From: a bacterium
GTDB lineage: Bacteria; Sysuimicrobiota; Sysuimicrobiia; Sysuimicrobiales; Segetimicrobiaceae
Direction of reading: 5' to 3'
Length of the DNA: 33,602 nucleotides
NCBI GenBank assembly: GCA_035295165.1
Contig: DATGJN010000005.1
Coordinates: forward strand, 1-33,602
The first letter of the stretch is position 1. Every line of letters starts with the position of its first letter. Both the position numbers and the translations under genes were made by a program. Under the pieces are notes generated by a model. The model was not told the origin of the DNA, made no database searches, and was given only the letters and a program-made list of their open reading frames with translations. Positions 7,112-16,454 of this stretch are shown piece by piece.

Positions 7112-8677
7112 TTACGAACGTCGTTGCCGCAAGAGTTCGGCCATCCGCTCCCGCACGCGGTAGCGAAGCAGCTTCCCCCCGGCCGATCGAGGAAGCCCGT
7201 CAACGAACCACACATGCTTGGGGACCTTGTACATGGCAAGTCGTTCAGCGCAAAACGCCTTGAGCTCGTCCGCATTCGTCTGCGGACGGGCACGCACCAA
7301 GACAGCGGCGACCACGACCTGTCCCCACAGGGGATCCGGAGCGCCGACGACGCACGTGTCCTCCACCGCCGGGTGGCTCTGCAGCACGCGCTCGACCTCC
7401 GCCGGATAAACATTTTCTCCCCCGGACACCACCAGATCCGTTCGGCGATCCACCACATAGAGGTACCCGTCGGCGTCGAGATACCCGAGATCGCCGGTGT
7501 GCAGCCAGCCGCCGTGCAAGACCTGTGCAGCATCGCCCGGTCGCCCGTCGTACCCGCGCATGACGACAGGGCCCCGCACGAGGATCTCGCCCACCTGCCC
7601 CGGCGCCGTCCGGCGTCGCCCCGAAGCCGCGATCCGGAGCTCCGTTGGAAACAGCGCTTGGCCGGCGGACCCGGTCTTCCGCGACACGTCCTCGGGCGCC
7701 AGGGTGGCGACCTGGGACGCCGTCTCCGTCAGCCCGTAGGTCGGCGCGATCGGGATGCGGCGTCGCACGCACGTCTCAAGCAGGCCTGGTGAGATCGGCC
7801 CGCCGCCAAGCAGGATGGCTCGGAGGCGCTGCGGAAACGGCCGCTGCCCGCGCGCGTCGATGAGGCGCTGCAGCATCGTGCCGACCAGCGAGATCAGGGT
7901 CACCCGCCCGTCATCGATCTCGCGGTTCACGACGTCCGGCTCGAACGCGTCGTGCAGGATCACCGGCACCCCGTAAATCACGCTGCGCCACAGAATCGCC
8001 AGGCCGCCGACGTGGGAGAGCGGCAGACACGCCAACCAGCAGTCGTCGCGCTGCAGCCCGAGATGCAGCGCGGCGCCCACGGCGCTCCACCAGTGGTTCC
8101 CGTACGTCAACAGCACCCCCTTGGGCGTCCCCGAGGTGGCGGAGGTGTGCACAATGCCTTGGATCGACGACAGAGACAGGCGCGGGCACGGGAGTCCCTC
8201 GCCAAGCGCGCCCCCGCCGCTTCGATCATGTGGTTCGGGCTCGGGCTCCTCCGCAACGAGCGCACGCACGGTTGGCAGAGCCGCCGCCTGGCCGAGCGCC
8301 GCCAGGGCGCCGTCACAGATCACCGCGGTCGCGCCCACGCCGTCGAGTTGCCGCACGAGTTCGGGCTTCGTGAGCCGCGCGTGCAGCGGCACCATGACCG
8401 CGCCGAGCTTCGTCAGCGCATGCGTGGTCGCGACAAACGACGCGCCGTTCCGCATGAGGACCGCCGCCCGCGTGCCGGCCGTTATCCCCGAGCCGGCGAG
8501 CCAGTGTGCGACCCGGCTCGCGGCCGCATCGAGCTGGCCGAACGACCAGCGATGCGCCCCGGTGACCAACGCCGGGCGTTCCGGGAACGCGCGGGCGCGC
8601 GCGTCCAGCCACGCGGGCGTCTGGCCGGACCACGGTTCCTCCTGCGACCGCACGCGGGCCACGGCGACCGACCTCAC
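7112..8677 (-). CDS. menE: o-Succinylbenzoate-CoA ligase
   Basis: This 521-residue acyl-adenylate enzyme activates o-succinylbenzoate with ATP and CoA for menaquinone synthesis. Motifs in order are the AMP-binding loop TSATSGTPKGV (about 170-180), TYGLTETAS (about 300), HTGDLGYLDADGYLYVVDR (about 385-405), and the C-terminal AGGKLLRY with the catalytic Lys (about 495-500). The loop has Ala where TSGTTG is usual. The start chosen is the GTG at 8677 that overlaps the menA stop (GTGA), implying translational coupling. A later GTG a few codons on is possible. The open frame continues far upstream, but that part is a shadow of menA and menB. It is the last gene of the men operon. Confidence 0.92.
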   Translation of the reverse strand: MRSVAVARVRSQEEPWSGQTPAWLDARARAFPERPALVTGAHRWSFGQLDAAASRVAHWLAGSGITAGTRAAVLMRNGASFVATTHALTKLGAVMVPLHARLTKPELVRQLDGVGATAVICDGALAALGQAAALPTVRALVAEEPEPEPHDRSGGGALGEGLPCPRLSLSSIQGIVHTSATSGTPKGVLLTYGNHWWSAVGAALHLGLQRDDCWLACLPLSHVGGLAILWRSVIYGVPVILHDAFEPDVVNREIDDGRVTLISLVGTMLQRLIDARGQRPFPQRLRAILLGGGPISPGLLETCVRRRIPIAPTYGLTETASQVATLAPEDVSRKTGSAGQALFPTELRIAASGRRRTAPGQVGEILVRGPVVMRGYDGRPGDAAQVLHGGWLHTGDLGYLDADGYLYVVDRRTDLVVSGGENVYPAEVERVLQSHPAVEDTCVVGAPDPLWGQVVVAAVLVRARPQTNADELKAFCAERLAMYKVPKHVWFVDGLPRSAGGKLLRYRVRERMAELLRQRRS

Positions 8678-9573
8678 CACAGGCTGGCGGCGAGCAGCAT
8701 GCCAAAGAGGAGATGGAGCGCGGCGGTCTCGCGAAGCGCCCGGTTGAGGCCCGCGGCAAGTGGCGGCCGCCATACGGTGCGCACGAGCGCGGCCCCGAGC
8801 GGCACGGTCAGCCACGGTAGCCAAAACCACGCGCCGATCTCCCCGACGCTTCGCATCACGGCCGGCGCCAGGCCGGCACCCACGAGACAGCCGAGATACA
8901 ACACCCGCGTGCGATGCGGCCCCAGGAGGATCGCGAGCGTCCACTTGCCGACCGCACGGTCGGAGTCGATATCGCGCAGGTTGTTGACGACGAGAATGGC
9001 CGTCGCAAGCAGACCGACCGGGATCGACGCGGCAAGGGCAAGTCCGCTCACCGTGCCCATCTGGACGTAGGCTGTGCCGACGACGGCCAGCACCCCAAAG
9101 AACAGGAAGACGAACAGTTCCCCGAGCCCGTGATACCCCAACGGCCACGGCCCGCCCGTGTATCCCAGCCCCGCCGCGATGGCGAGCCCCCCGGCGGCGA
9201 GCACCGGCCAACCGTACCGCGCGGCAAAGGCCGCTCCCACCAGCGCCGCAATCCCAAAACACACGTACGCGCCCGCGGTGGTCTGTTTCGGGGTGAGCAG
9301 CCCGCTCTGCGTCACCCGCAGCGGACCGCGACGCGACGCCGTGTCCGCGCCCCGCAGAAAGTCGAGCACGTCGTTGTACAGGTTCGTGCCGATCTGGATA
9401 CCCAGGGCCACGACGAGGGCCCCGAGCGCCCACCCCGGACGAAACTGCCCGCGATGCGCGGCGACCGCCGTCCCCACCACCACGGGGACCACCGCCGCCG
9501 GGAGCGTGGGAACGCGCGCGGCGATCATCCACGCACGCCAGAACCGCCCGTCCACGCCGTCGTGCGCGTGCAA
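8674..9573 (-). CDS. menA: 1,4-Dihydroxy-2-naphthoate polyprenyltransferase
   Basis: The 299-residue UbiA-superfamily membrane enzyme attaches the prenyl tail to DHNA, giving demethylmenaquinone. It has about eight or nine membrane segments and both Asp-rich motifs: NLYNDVLDF (64-72) and NNLRDIDSD (197-205), which bind Mg-diphosphate. The frame starts with TTG at 9573 immediately after the menB stop (TGATTG), and a GTG six codons later is an alternative. Neither has a clear ribosome-binding site, so coupling to menB is likely. It overlaps menE by four bases. Confidence 0.94.
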   Translation of the reverse strand: MHAHDGVDGRFWRAWMIAARVPTLPAAVVPVVVGTAVAAHRGQFRPGWALGALVVALGIQIGTNLYNDVLDFLRGADTASRRGPLRVTQSGLLTPKQTTAGAYVCFGIAALVGAAFAARYGWPVLAAGGLAIAAGLGYTGGPWPLGYHGLGELFVFLFFGVLAVVGTAYVQMGTVSGLALAASIPVGLLATAILVVNNLRDIDSDRAVGKWTLAILLGPHRTRVLYLGCLVGAGLAPAVMRSVGEIGAWFWLPWLTVPLGAALVRTVWRPPLAAGLNRALRETAALHLLFGMLLAASLW

Positions 9574-10392
9574 TCACGGATACCGCGGAAACTTCGAAAA
9601 GTTCGGCTTGCGCTTCTGGACGTAGGCGTCCCGCCCTTCCTGCGCTTCCTCGGAGAGGTAGTACAGGAGCGTCGCGTCGCCCGCGAGCTGTTGCAGCCCG
9701 GCGAGCCCGTCGGTATCGGCATTGAACGACGCCTTCAAGAGGCGCAGCGCCAGCGGACTCTTGTCGAGGAGCTCCTTGGCCCACCGGACGGCTTCCGCCT
9801 CGAGCTGGTCGAGGGGCACCACCGTATTGACCAACCCCATGGCGAGCGCCTGCTCGGCGGTGTACTGCCGACAGAGATACCAGATCTCCCGGGCCCGCTT
9901 GTGCCCGACGATCCGCGCCAAATAGGCCGACCCGTACCCCCCGTCGAAGCTGCCCACCTTCGGCCCGGTCTGTCCGAAGACCGCGTTCTCGGCGGCGATC
10001 GTCAGGTCGCAGACGACGTGGAGGACGTGGCCGCCCCCGATCGCGTAGCCGGCCACGACCGCGATCACGGGCTTGGGCAGCGTGCGTATCGCCCGTTGGA
10101 GGTCGAGGACGTTCAGCCGCGGCACCCCATCGCGGCCCACGTACCCCGCGTCGCCGCGAATGCGTTGGTCTCCGCCCGAACAAAAGGCCTTCGTACCGGC
10201 GCCGGTCAGGAGCACGACCCCGATCTCCGCGTCGTCGCGCGCGCGGGCAAACGCGTCGAGCAGCTCGGCGACGGTCTCGGGGCGAAAGGCGTTGCGGACC
10301 TCCGGCCGATTAATCGTAACCTTCGCGATCCCCTCGGCCCGCTCATAGAGAATGTCGCTGTAGTCCCGGACCTTCTGCCATGCGGTCTCCAT
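9574..10392 (-). CDS. menB: 1,4-Dihydroxy-2-naphthoyl-CoA synthase
   Basis: This 272-residue crotonase-fold enzyme closes the ring of o-succinylbenzoyl-CoA. Features are [11 protein letters not shown] (28-38), CSGGDQ (71-76), the oxyanion Gly run in AGYAIGGGH (114-122), [15 protein letters not shown] with Asp150 (141-155), and the typical tail [14 protein letters not shown]. The match to family patterns is close over the full length. The ATG is preceded by GAGGTGA and lies 50 bases inside the end of menH, an unusually long overlap. The menH tail in the overlap looks non-essential. Confidence 0.97.
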   Translation of the reverse strand: METAWQKVRDYSDILYERAEGIAKVTINRPEVRNAFRPETVAELLDAFARARDDAEIGVVLLTGAGTKAFCSGGDQRIRGDAGYVGRDGVPRLNVLDLQRAIRTLPKPVIAVVAGYAIGGGHVLHVVCDLTIAAENAVFGQTGPKVGSFDGGYGSAYLARIVGHKRAREIWYLCRQYTAEQALAMGLVNTVVPLDQLEAEAVRWAKELLDKSPLALRLLKASFNADTDGLAGLQQLAGDATLLYYLSEEAQEGRDAYVQKRKPNFSKFPRYP

Positions 10393-11233
10393 CGTGGCTC
10401 ACCTCGTCATGGGCTCGGTCGCGTAGGCGTTCGAGAAACTCAAACACGTGCCGCTGAAACTCCTCGGGCTGCTCCACCTGCACCGCATGCCCGGCCTGCG
10501 GGACGACCGTGAGCTGCGCACCGGGTATCAGCGCGCACAACTCACGCCCAAGCGCACAGTAGCGCTCGTCGAGCTCACCGACCATGAGCAGCGTCGGGAG
10601 GCGCAATCGGGACAGGTGCTCGTGCAAGGCGGGCTGTGCGCCTTGTCCGATGCCGCGCAGGCTGTTGGCGAGGCCGCGCGCTTGATGCCGGAGGCGCTGC
10701 GCGCGAACGGTGCGCCGGACGGCCGCCGGCAGGCGCTCCTGGGTGGCAAACAGCGGGTGCCGCTCCCACCGGCCGACGAACGCCGGCACACCATCCCGCT
10801 CGATGGCGTCGGCCAACGCGCCGTCCTCCACCGCTCTGGCCCGCCGGGTCGCGTCGTCACGGATCCCCGGCGACGCGCTCACCAGGATCAACGCGCCGAC
10901 GCGACGCGGCGCGGTCGCGGCGAGATAGAGCGCCACCCGGCCTCCCATCGAATAGCCGAGCACGCACGGCCGATCGACGCCGAAATGATCGAACACGGCG
11001 AGCAGATCCGCCGCGGCGTGCTCGATCTGATACCGCCGCGGATCGGCGGGCGCGTCCGACCGCGCGTGCCCGAGGAGATCTGGAACTAGGACACGCCGCT
11101 GCGCGGCGAAGACGGACAGATGCGGGTGCCATGCCTCGGCGCTCCCGGTGAACCCGTGGAGCAGCACGAGGGGTGGCCCGCTCCCCTCAGTCTCGACGTG
11201 CAGGCGCACGCCGTTGACCAGGATGCGCGCCAT
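10343..11233 (-). CDS. menH: SHCHC synthase, alpha/beta hydrolase fold
   Basis: The 296-residue enzyme is predicted to remove pyruvate from SEPHCHC to give SHCHC. It has an HGFTGS oxyanion loop (26-31), the nucleophile elbow LGYSMGGR with Ser95, Asp222 in VGELDER and His249 in [10 protein letters not shown]. The elbow GYSMGG and the place between menD and menB support MenH over a generic hydrolase. The ATG overlaps the menD stop by one base (TGATG). The C-terminal 25 residues run into menB and are probably a disordered extension. Confidence 0.87.
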   Translation of the reverse strand: MARILVNGVRLHVETEGSGPPLVLLHGFTGSAEAWHPHLSVFAAQRRVLVPDLLGHARSDAPADPRRYQIEHAAADLLAVFDHFGVDRPCVLGYSMGGRVALYLAATAPRRVGALILVSASPGIRDDATRRARAVEDGALADAIERDGVPAFVGRWERHPLFATQERLPAAVRRTVRAQRLRHQARGLANSLRGIGQGAQPALHEHLSRLRLPTLLMVGELDERYCALGRELCALIPGAQLTVVPQAGHAVQVEQPEEFQRHVFEFLERLRDRAHDEVSHDGDRMAEGPGLQRHSL

Positions 11234-13092
11234 CAGTACACCGATCCGGGTGCCAGGGCCGATCGGCCGCCCGCAAGCGCCCGTTCAACCTCGCCCCAGA
11301 CCTCGCGGTGCAGCACAACGTTTCGGTCCCGTGCGGTACGAACCTCCACAATGCCGAGCCCCGAAGAGGTCAGCCCTTCCCGCACGCACGTCCCAAATGC
11401 TTCCCAGGTCTGCGGACGCGCAAACGCCGCCCCATACAGCTCCGCGGCCACGCGAAAGTCGAGGCCCGTGGGCGTGCCGAAGAGCGCCTCGAAGTGCTCC
11501 GGATAGCCCGCCTGTGGCAGGAAGGAGAAGATCCCGCCTCCGTCATTATTCAACAGCACGACCGTGGCACGCAGGCGATGCAGCTTCGCGGCGAGCAGGC
11601 CGTTGAGATCGTGATAGAAGGCGAGATCGCCAAGGACGAGCACAACGGGCGGCCGTCCCACCGCGGCGGCTCCCAAGGCGCTGGAGACGACGCCGTCGAT
11701 GCCGCTGGCGCCGCGGTTGCCGAGGACGCGGATGGTGCGCGGGGAGCCGGGGAAAAAGGTGTCAAGGTCGCGCACCGGCATGCTGTTGCCAACGTACAAG
11801 GTGGCGCCGTCGGGAAGCAGCTCCGCAAGCTCAGCAAACACCTTTCCTTCGAACGGCTCGTGAATGCGCCCCAGCTGCTCGGTGATCGCCTGCCGGGTCT
11901 GGGCGGCGAGCCGCTGCCACATCGCCACCCACGGCGTCGGCGCGCACCCCTCGCCGCGCTCCAACTCCGTATGCAGGCGCGCCGAGCCCGCCGTGCGGCG
12001 CCGCCCGATCTCCGTGGTCACACCCTCACACAGCCGCCTCGGATCGGCGTGGACCACCTGCGAGGCGAGTCGCCCGGGATCACGCCATCCACCGCCGCCG
12101 TCGATGATCGTCTGACCGATGCGCCCGTGCCGTTCCAAGTACCCGAGGAGCGGCTTCGACGCCGGGACGCCCCCCACGCGGAGGATGATGTCGGGCGTCA
12201 ACGACGGCGCCAGTGCGCCCACCCGCAGCAGGGCGTCGTAGCTGTCCACGACATGGCTTCGATCATGGGCGCCGCAGCGCACCTGGGACAGGGGGTCCGC
12301 CAGGATCGGGTATCCCAACACCACGCCGAGCCGACAGATCGCCTCCGGAAGCGCGGGATCGTCCTGTGGGCCGCAGACGATCACGCCCTTGGGCCGCCGC
12401 TGAAGGTCGTCGGCCAGCGCACAGACGAGATCGGGGTCCGGCACGGGCTCTGCGCGCCGCACCGTGGTGAACGGTTGGCCGTCATCCCGCCCCACAGCGC
12501 ACGCGACGGCACGGCGATCGTCTGCGGGCTGATCGAACGGTTCGACCGTCGGCACCAGCGGTTCGCGCAACGGCAGGTTGAGGTGCACCGGGCCCGCGGG
12601 GACTGCCGTCGCCTCCGCGACCGCTTGGCAGGCGAGCGTCCGCGCATATCGCACCAAGACATCCGTGGCCTCCGGGACGGCCGCGTCCACGAACCACTTC
12701 GCATGCGCCCCATAGAGTCGAACCTGGACGATCGTCTGGGACGCGCCGCAGTCACGCAACTCGGGTGGGCGGTCGGCCGTGAGCACAATCAGCGGCACTC
12801 GACCGTACGCGGCTTCGATCACCGCGGGAAGGAAGTTCGCCGCGGCCGTCCCCGAGGTCGAGAGCAGCGCGACGGGAGCACGCTGCATCCTGGCCATCCC
12901 GAGCGCAAAGAAGCCGGCAGATCGTTCGTCGATGAGCGTCCAGACGCGGAGCCCGGGGTGGGACGCCGCAGTCAGAGCCACCGGCGTCGAACGCGATCCG
13001 GGGCACAGGCACAGGTGGCGCACGCCGGACCTCACCAACTCGTCCACGAGCGCGCCGACGCAGGTGTAGGTGGGGTTCTCGGCGCCCCTCAT
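11233..13092 (-). CDS. menD: SEPHCHC synthase (MenD), thiamine-diphosphate enzyme
   Basis: The 619-residue enzyme joins isochorismate and 2-oxoglutarate. Motifs include the N-terminal CPGSRSTPVALTA (about 24-36), IDERSAGFFALGMAR (about 49-63), STSGTAAANFLPAV, and the C-terminal cofactor site VLGDLAFYHDLNGL followed by NNDGGGIFSFLPQA (about 520-560). The real start is the ATG at 13092, which overlaps the menF stop (ATGA); the open frame beyond it is a shadow of menF. Length and motif order are normal for MenD. Confidence 0.96.
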   Translation of the reverse strand: MRGAENPTYTCVGALVDELVRSGVRHLCLCPGSRSTPVALTAASHPGLRVWTLIDERSAGFFALGMARMQRAPVALLSTSGTAAANFLPAVIEAAYGRVPLIVLTADRPPELRDCGASQTIVQVRLYGAHAKWFVDAAVPEATDVLVRYARTLACQAVAEATAVPAGPVHLNLPLREPLVPTVEPFDQPADDRRAVACAVGRDDGQPFTTVRRAEPVPDPDLVCALADDLQRRPKGVIVCGPQDDPALPEAICRLGVVLGYPILADPLSQVRCGAHDRSHVVDSYDALLRVGALAPSLTPDIILRVGGVPASKPLLGYLERHGRIGQTIIDGGGGWRDPGRLASQVVHADPRRLCEGVTTEIGRRRTAGSARLHTELERGEGCAPTPWVAMWQRLAAQTRQAITEQLGRIHEPFEGKVFAELAELLPDGATLYVGNSMPVRDLDTFFPGSPRTIRVLGNRGASGIDGVVSSALGAAAVGRPPVVLVLGDLAFYHDLNGLLAAKLHRLRATVVLLNNDGGGIFSFLPQAGYPEHFEALFGTPTGLDFRVAAELYGAAFARPQTWEAFGTCVREGLTSSGLGIVEVRTARDRNVVLHREVWGEVERALAGGRSALAPGSVY

Positions 13093-14609
13093 CGCCCGGA
13101 TTCCTCTTGGCCGCGAACTCCGAGCGCCGAAAGGACCGGACGGAGCTTCAACGACGATTCGGCGTACTCTCGGTCGGGATCCGAGGCCGCCATGATGCCG
13201 CAGCCGGCGAACAGACGCGCGTCGGCACCGCTGACCACCGCGGACCGGATCGCCACGGCAAACTCGCCGTTCCCCGTCCGATCCACCCACCCGACCGGAC
13301 CCGCGTACCACCCACGGTCCCATCCCTCGTGGGAACGGATCCACTGCAGCGCGGCCTCGCGCGGGGCGCCGCCCACGGCCGGAGTGGGATGCAGACGACC
13401 GACCAGGTCCAGCAACGTCGTGCCCTCTCGCGGGAGACCGCTCATCGGTGTCATGAGGTGCTGGATGTTGCGCATCTTGAGCAATACCGGGCCCGCCGGG
13501 ACGGACACACGCGCACACACGGCCGAAAGTGTCTCGCGAAGGGCATCGACGACGATCGCATGCTCGGTCAGATCCTTGGGATCGCGGAGCAGCGTCTCGC
13601 CCAGGCGGCGATCCTCATCCTCGCTCGCGCCGCGCCGCACGGATCCCGCCAACGCGGTCACCTGCATCTCGCCGTGGTGGAGACGGACGAGACGCTCAGG
13701 GGTCGCGCCCAGGAAACACCTCCGGCCGCGGGCCACGGCGAACAGCGTGCAGTCGGGATACTCGAGCCGAACCGTCCGCAGTGCCCCAACGGGATCAAAG
13801 CCGGCGGCACGGAGCCGGAGCCCGCGGGCGAGCACCACCTTCTGCAGCGCCCCCGCGCGAATCGTGTCGGTGGTCACCGCGACGAGGCTGCGCCACGCAT
13901 GGGCGGAGGGAAATTCCTCCGTCGAGCGGTCGGCTGCCTCCGGCTGGTTGCCGGAGCCCGCCGCGCCGCCGGCGAGGACCTCAGCGTAGACCCGCACACA
14001 CGCCTGCACCTCTCGATCTTGATCGACGGCGAGTCCATCAGGCGCAATCATCGCCGCGACGGTGAGCCAGCCGGCGTCACGAATGTTGACGAGCGAGACG
14101 CGCGGAAGCACGAGGAGGCCGGCGGGATACCCCAGCCACTCCCCGCCGGTGGGGGGCTCAGGGGCAAAGGCAAACCCCCCAAATCCGACCGGGCCGGAGA
14201 TTCGCCCGCCCCCGGTGGAGTCGTCTCCGCAGGCTTGGTCCATGACGGTACGCCATGTTTCGGCCGCGTGCGCGAACCGGTTGGCGCCCGCGGTCGTCAC
14301 GGTCCACGCGGACCCGATCCCGACCAGGCCGAACCGCTCGCTCGGGGCCTCCCAGAGCGTTCGGGTGTCGGCGACCTGGGTCGCCCGGTCGAACAAGGTC
14401 ACGAGATCAACGGGAGAGACCGGCAGCATCAGCCATGCCAAGACGGGCCGTCCGAGCGCACGCGCCCGCACGGCGGCCGTGGCGGCGACCCGACGAAATC
14501 GGACCGCTGCCTGCACGCAAAGCGTCCCGGGGCCGTCCAACGTTTCGCCCACGAAGACGGGGTCACACTGGAGCTCGAGGTTCCCGGCGGGACCGTTAGG
14601 CGGTTTCAT
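13089..14609 (-). CDS. menF: Isochorismate synthase
   Basis: The 506-residue chorismate-binding enzyme converts chorismate to isochorismate, the entry step. The conserved half is C-terminal: GALQKVVLARGLRLRA (around 245-260), CFLGATPERLVRL, ALAGSVRRG, KDLTEHAIVVDALRE, KMRNIQHLMTPMSG, LHPTPAVGG, GWYAGPVGWVD and the end pattern FAGCGIMAASDPDREYAES. The Met at 14609 is preferred, because it lies just inside the tetR tail (14-base overlap); a TTG at 14627 opens the same frame. Order and overlaps place it second in the operon after tetR. Confidence 0.93.
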   Translation of the reverse strand: MKPPNGPAGNLELQCDPVFVGETLDGPGTLCVQAAVRFRRVAATAAVRARALGRPVLAWLMLPVSPVDLVTLFDRATQVADTRTLWEAPSERFGLVGIGSAWTVTTAGANRFAHAAETWRTVMDQACGDDSTGGGRISGPVGFGGFAFAPEPPTGGEWLGYPAGLLVLPRVSLVNIRDAGWLTVAAMIAPDGLAVDQDREVQACVRVYAEVLAGGAAGSGNQPEAADRSTEEFPSAHAWRSLVAVTTDTIRAGALQKVVLARGLRLRAAGFDPVGALRTVRLEYPDCTLFAVARGRRCFLGATPERLVRLHHGEMQVTALAGSVRRGASEDEDRRLGETLLRDPKDLTEHAIVVDALRETLSAVCARVSVPAGPVLLKMRNIQHLMTPMSGLPREGTTLLDLVGRLHPTPAVGGAPREAALQWIRSHEGWDRGWYAGPVGWVDRTGNGEFAVAIRSAVVSGADARLFAGCGIMAASDPDREYAESSLKLRPVLSALGVRGQEESGR

Positions 14610-15198
14610 CACGAGATCGTGCACCAATGCTCCGCAGGAGCAGCATCCGCAGCGACGGCAGAAGTCCGGTCAGGTCGCCATCCACCGCCAGTTGCTGAGT
14701 GGCCACTTCGTTGATCGCCCCGATCCACGCCGCGGCCGCGGTGCGCGTGTCCTGCGGCGGGATCGCGCCGTCCAGCACCGCCCCGTCGAGATGTCGTTGA
14801 ATGAGCGCGGCGAATCGCTGATGGATGTGCAACCGACTCCGCTCAAACTCGGCGCCGAGCGCGGCCGATTCGATCAGCAGAATCTTGGTCAGGTCCCGGT
14901 TTTCTGACGCCACGCCCATGACGACTCGAAGCGCCGCCTCGATCTTCGCGAGCGCCCCAACCTCGTGCTCGATCACATGATCGACCCCGGCCTCCACCGC
15001 CGCAGCCATCTGTTCCAGCAGCTCTAAGAAAATCGCCTGTTTGCTTGCGAAGTAGTAGTAAAAGGTACCCTTGGACGCTTCGGATGCCACCACGATGTCG
15101 TCGACCGTCGCACGGTGGTATCCTCGCGAGGCGAACACGGTCACTGCGGCCCGAATCAAACGCTCCCGAGTGGCGGACTCCAGCGTGCTCCGCCTCAT
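14596..15198 (-). CDS. TetR-family regulator heading the men operon
   Basis: The 200-residue regulator has an N-terminal helix-turn-helix (about 12-58: RERLIRAAVTVFASRGYHRA, VDDIVVASEASKGTFYYYF, SKQAIF). Its C-terminal helical ligand domain resembles the FadR/YsiA-like subgroup in general form. Its stop overlaps the menF start, so it is the first gene of the men operon. A near-perfect palindrome lies 22 bases upstream of its ATG, between a sigma-70-type promoter and the gene. It is therefore expected to repress itself and the men genes. The ligand is unknown; a quinone intermediate or acyl-CoA would fit but is inference. Confidence 0.9.
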   Translation of the reverse strand: MRRSTLESATRERLIRAAVTVFASRGYHRATVDDIVVASEASKGTFYYYFASKQAIFLELLEQMAAAVEAGVDHVIEHEVGALAKIEAALRVVMGVASENRDLTKILLIESAALGAEFERSRLHIHQRFAALIQRHLDGAVLDGAIPPQDTRTAAAAWIGAINEVATQQLAVDGDLTGLLPSLRMLLLRSIGARSRDETA

Positions 15199-15219
15199 TG
15201 TTCGCCCCCGCCCTGAAAT

Positions 15220-15273
15220 TAGACTGACACGTCAGTCTAGCCAAAACTTATCGAGATTGTAGGGTTTTGTCAA
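15220..15273 (-). promoter_or_regulatory. Promoter and palindromic operator of the men operon
   Basis: On the minus strand TTGACA (15268-15273) is followed by a 17 bp spacer and TAAGTT (15245-15250). Five bases further lies a dyad (15220-15239) with nine-base arms TAGACTGAC and GTCAGTCTA around a central AC. The operator covers the expected transcription start and lies 22 bases before the tetR ATG. Its position predicts repression by the co-transcribed TetR protein. The sequence elements are seen; regulator binding is inferred. Confidence 0.8.
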
Positions 15274-15411
15274 CATTCCGGTGTGAAACTCCGCCCTGCC
15301 GGGGTCGAAGCCAGGAAACAATGGGTAAGCGGAGTCAGGCGACTCCGCCCAAACGGGGAACGCGGTCGCCACGTTATCCAAGCGCGTCAAGGGGGGCCGC
15401 TCGCCATCCGG

Positions 15412-16203
15412 TCAAGCGGAGGGACGCGCAGCAGTGTGAATCGTAGCAATGCCCGCGAGTAGGTTGTGATATCTCACCCCAGCGAACCCACCGGCAGCGA
15501 GGATCTCGGCAAATCGGGGTTGGTCCGGCCAGCGCCGGATGGACGTCGGCAGATACAAGTAGGCATCCCGATGACCGGCGACCAAACCTCCCAATCGCGG
15601 CACGACCGCAAAAGAATACCAGTCGTACAGCCCTCGGAGTATGCCGTTGGTCGGCCGGCTGAACTCGAGAATCGCAAGACGCCCGCCGGGCCGCAACACG
15701 CGCTGAATCTCCCGGAGAGCGATCTCGACGTGCCCGACGTTTCGGATCCCGAACCCAATCGTGGCCGCGTCGAAGGATGCGTCCGGAAACGGCAGGGCCT
15801 CGGCGTCACCTTGCACGAAGCAACAGCCACCAGCCCCTCGGAGCGCGCCGGCGCGTCGGCGGGCGACGCTGAGCATCCCCTCGCTGACATCCAGCCCCAA
15901 CACCGTCCCGGTCGGTCCCACCCGTCTCGCCAGCAGAAAAGCGAGATCGCCTGTCCCACAACACACGTCGAGTGCGCGTCCACCGGTCGACGGGTCGAGC
16001 ATTCTCACGGTCGCCCTCTTCCATCTCCGGTGCAGGCCCCCGGACAGCAGCGTGTTGACCAGATCGTAGCGCTGTGCGATGGCATCGAACATCCCGCGGA
16101 CATACCGCGCCCTCTCGTCCTCAGGGATCAAACCGGATCCGACGAGTTCCCCGGCGGGATCCTGCGCATGTTTGGCGGCCACGCCGTACTGTTCCGTGGA
16201 CAC
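15412..16203 (-). CDS. menG: Demethylmenaquinone methyltransferase
   Basis: The 263-residue SAM-dependent enzyme performs the last step of menaquinone synthesis. The N-terminal MFDAIAQRYDLVNTLLSGGLHRRWKR-type signature lies about 37-62 and is diagnostic of the UbiE/MenG family. It is followed by the SAM loop LDVCCGTGDLAFLLARR, LGLDVSEGML, FPDASFDAATIGFGIRNV (motif around 140-157) and LRPGGRLAILEFSRP. The start chosen is the GTG at 16203, preceded by GGAGGGGG. The frame is open further to 16308 but lacks a better site. The gene lies 214 bases upstream of the men operon in the same direction but before its promoter, so it is probably separately transcribed. Confidence 0.94.
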   Translation of the reverse strand: MSTEQYGVAAKHAQDPAGELVGSGLIPEDERARYVRGMFDAIAQRYDLVNTLLSGGLHRRWKRATVRMLDPSTGGRALDVCCGTGDLAFLLARRVGPTGTVLGLDVSEGMLSVARRRAGALRGAGGCCFVQGDAEALPFPDASFDAATIGFGIRNVGHVEIALREIQRVLRPGGRLAILEFSRPTNGILRGLYDWYSFAVVPRLGGLVAGHRDAYLYLPTSIRRWPDQPRFAEILAAGGFAGVRYHNLLAGIATIHTAARPSA

Positions 16204-16454
16204 AAGCCGTTCCCCCTCCAGACACCGAGCCGTCACGCGTGTGGGCGTTCGCACGGTGTAGCCGCGCCACGGATCACCAACGTGACCGGTGACCGCGGCC
16301 CATGCCAACGATCTGGACGAGATGCAGCGCTTCCCTCGGGGGGCATGGATTTAGGGTGGACACTGCGGGCGTTCCACGACCGCGTGCTGTCGCACGGCTC
16401 CGTACCCGTGTCGCTCATCCGGACGGCCGCGGGCAAACGCCGATCCCGCGACGG
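16204..16454. other. Intergenic region upstream of menG
   Basis: No gene, repeat or clear promoter was recognised here. It lies between the chimeric MFS/reductase ORF and menG and probably holds the menG promoter. Confidence 0.35.

Noticed and set aside
7112-10183. A single 1023-codon leftward frame
   Set aside because: Only the part from 8677 down is MenE. The upstream part is an Arg/Gly-rich shadow running through menA and menB, which have full motifs in another frame.
11308-14714. Long rightward frames opposite menD and menF
   Set aside because: They are high-GC shadows with Arg/His/Pro-rich content and no recognisable domains, against strong MenD and MenF motifs on the other strand.
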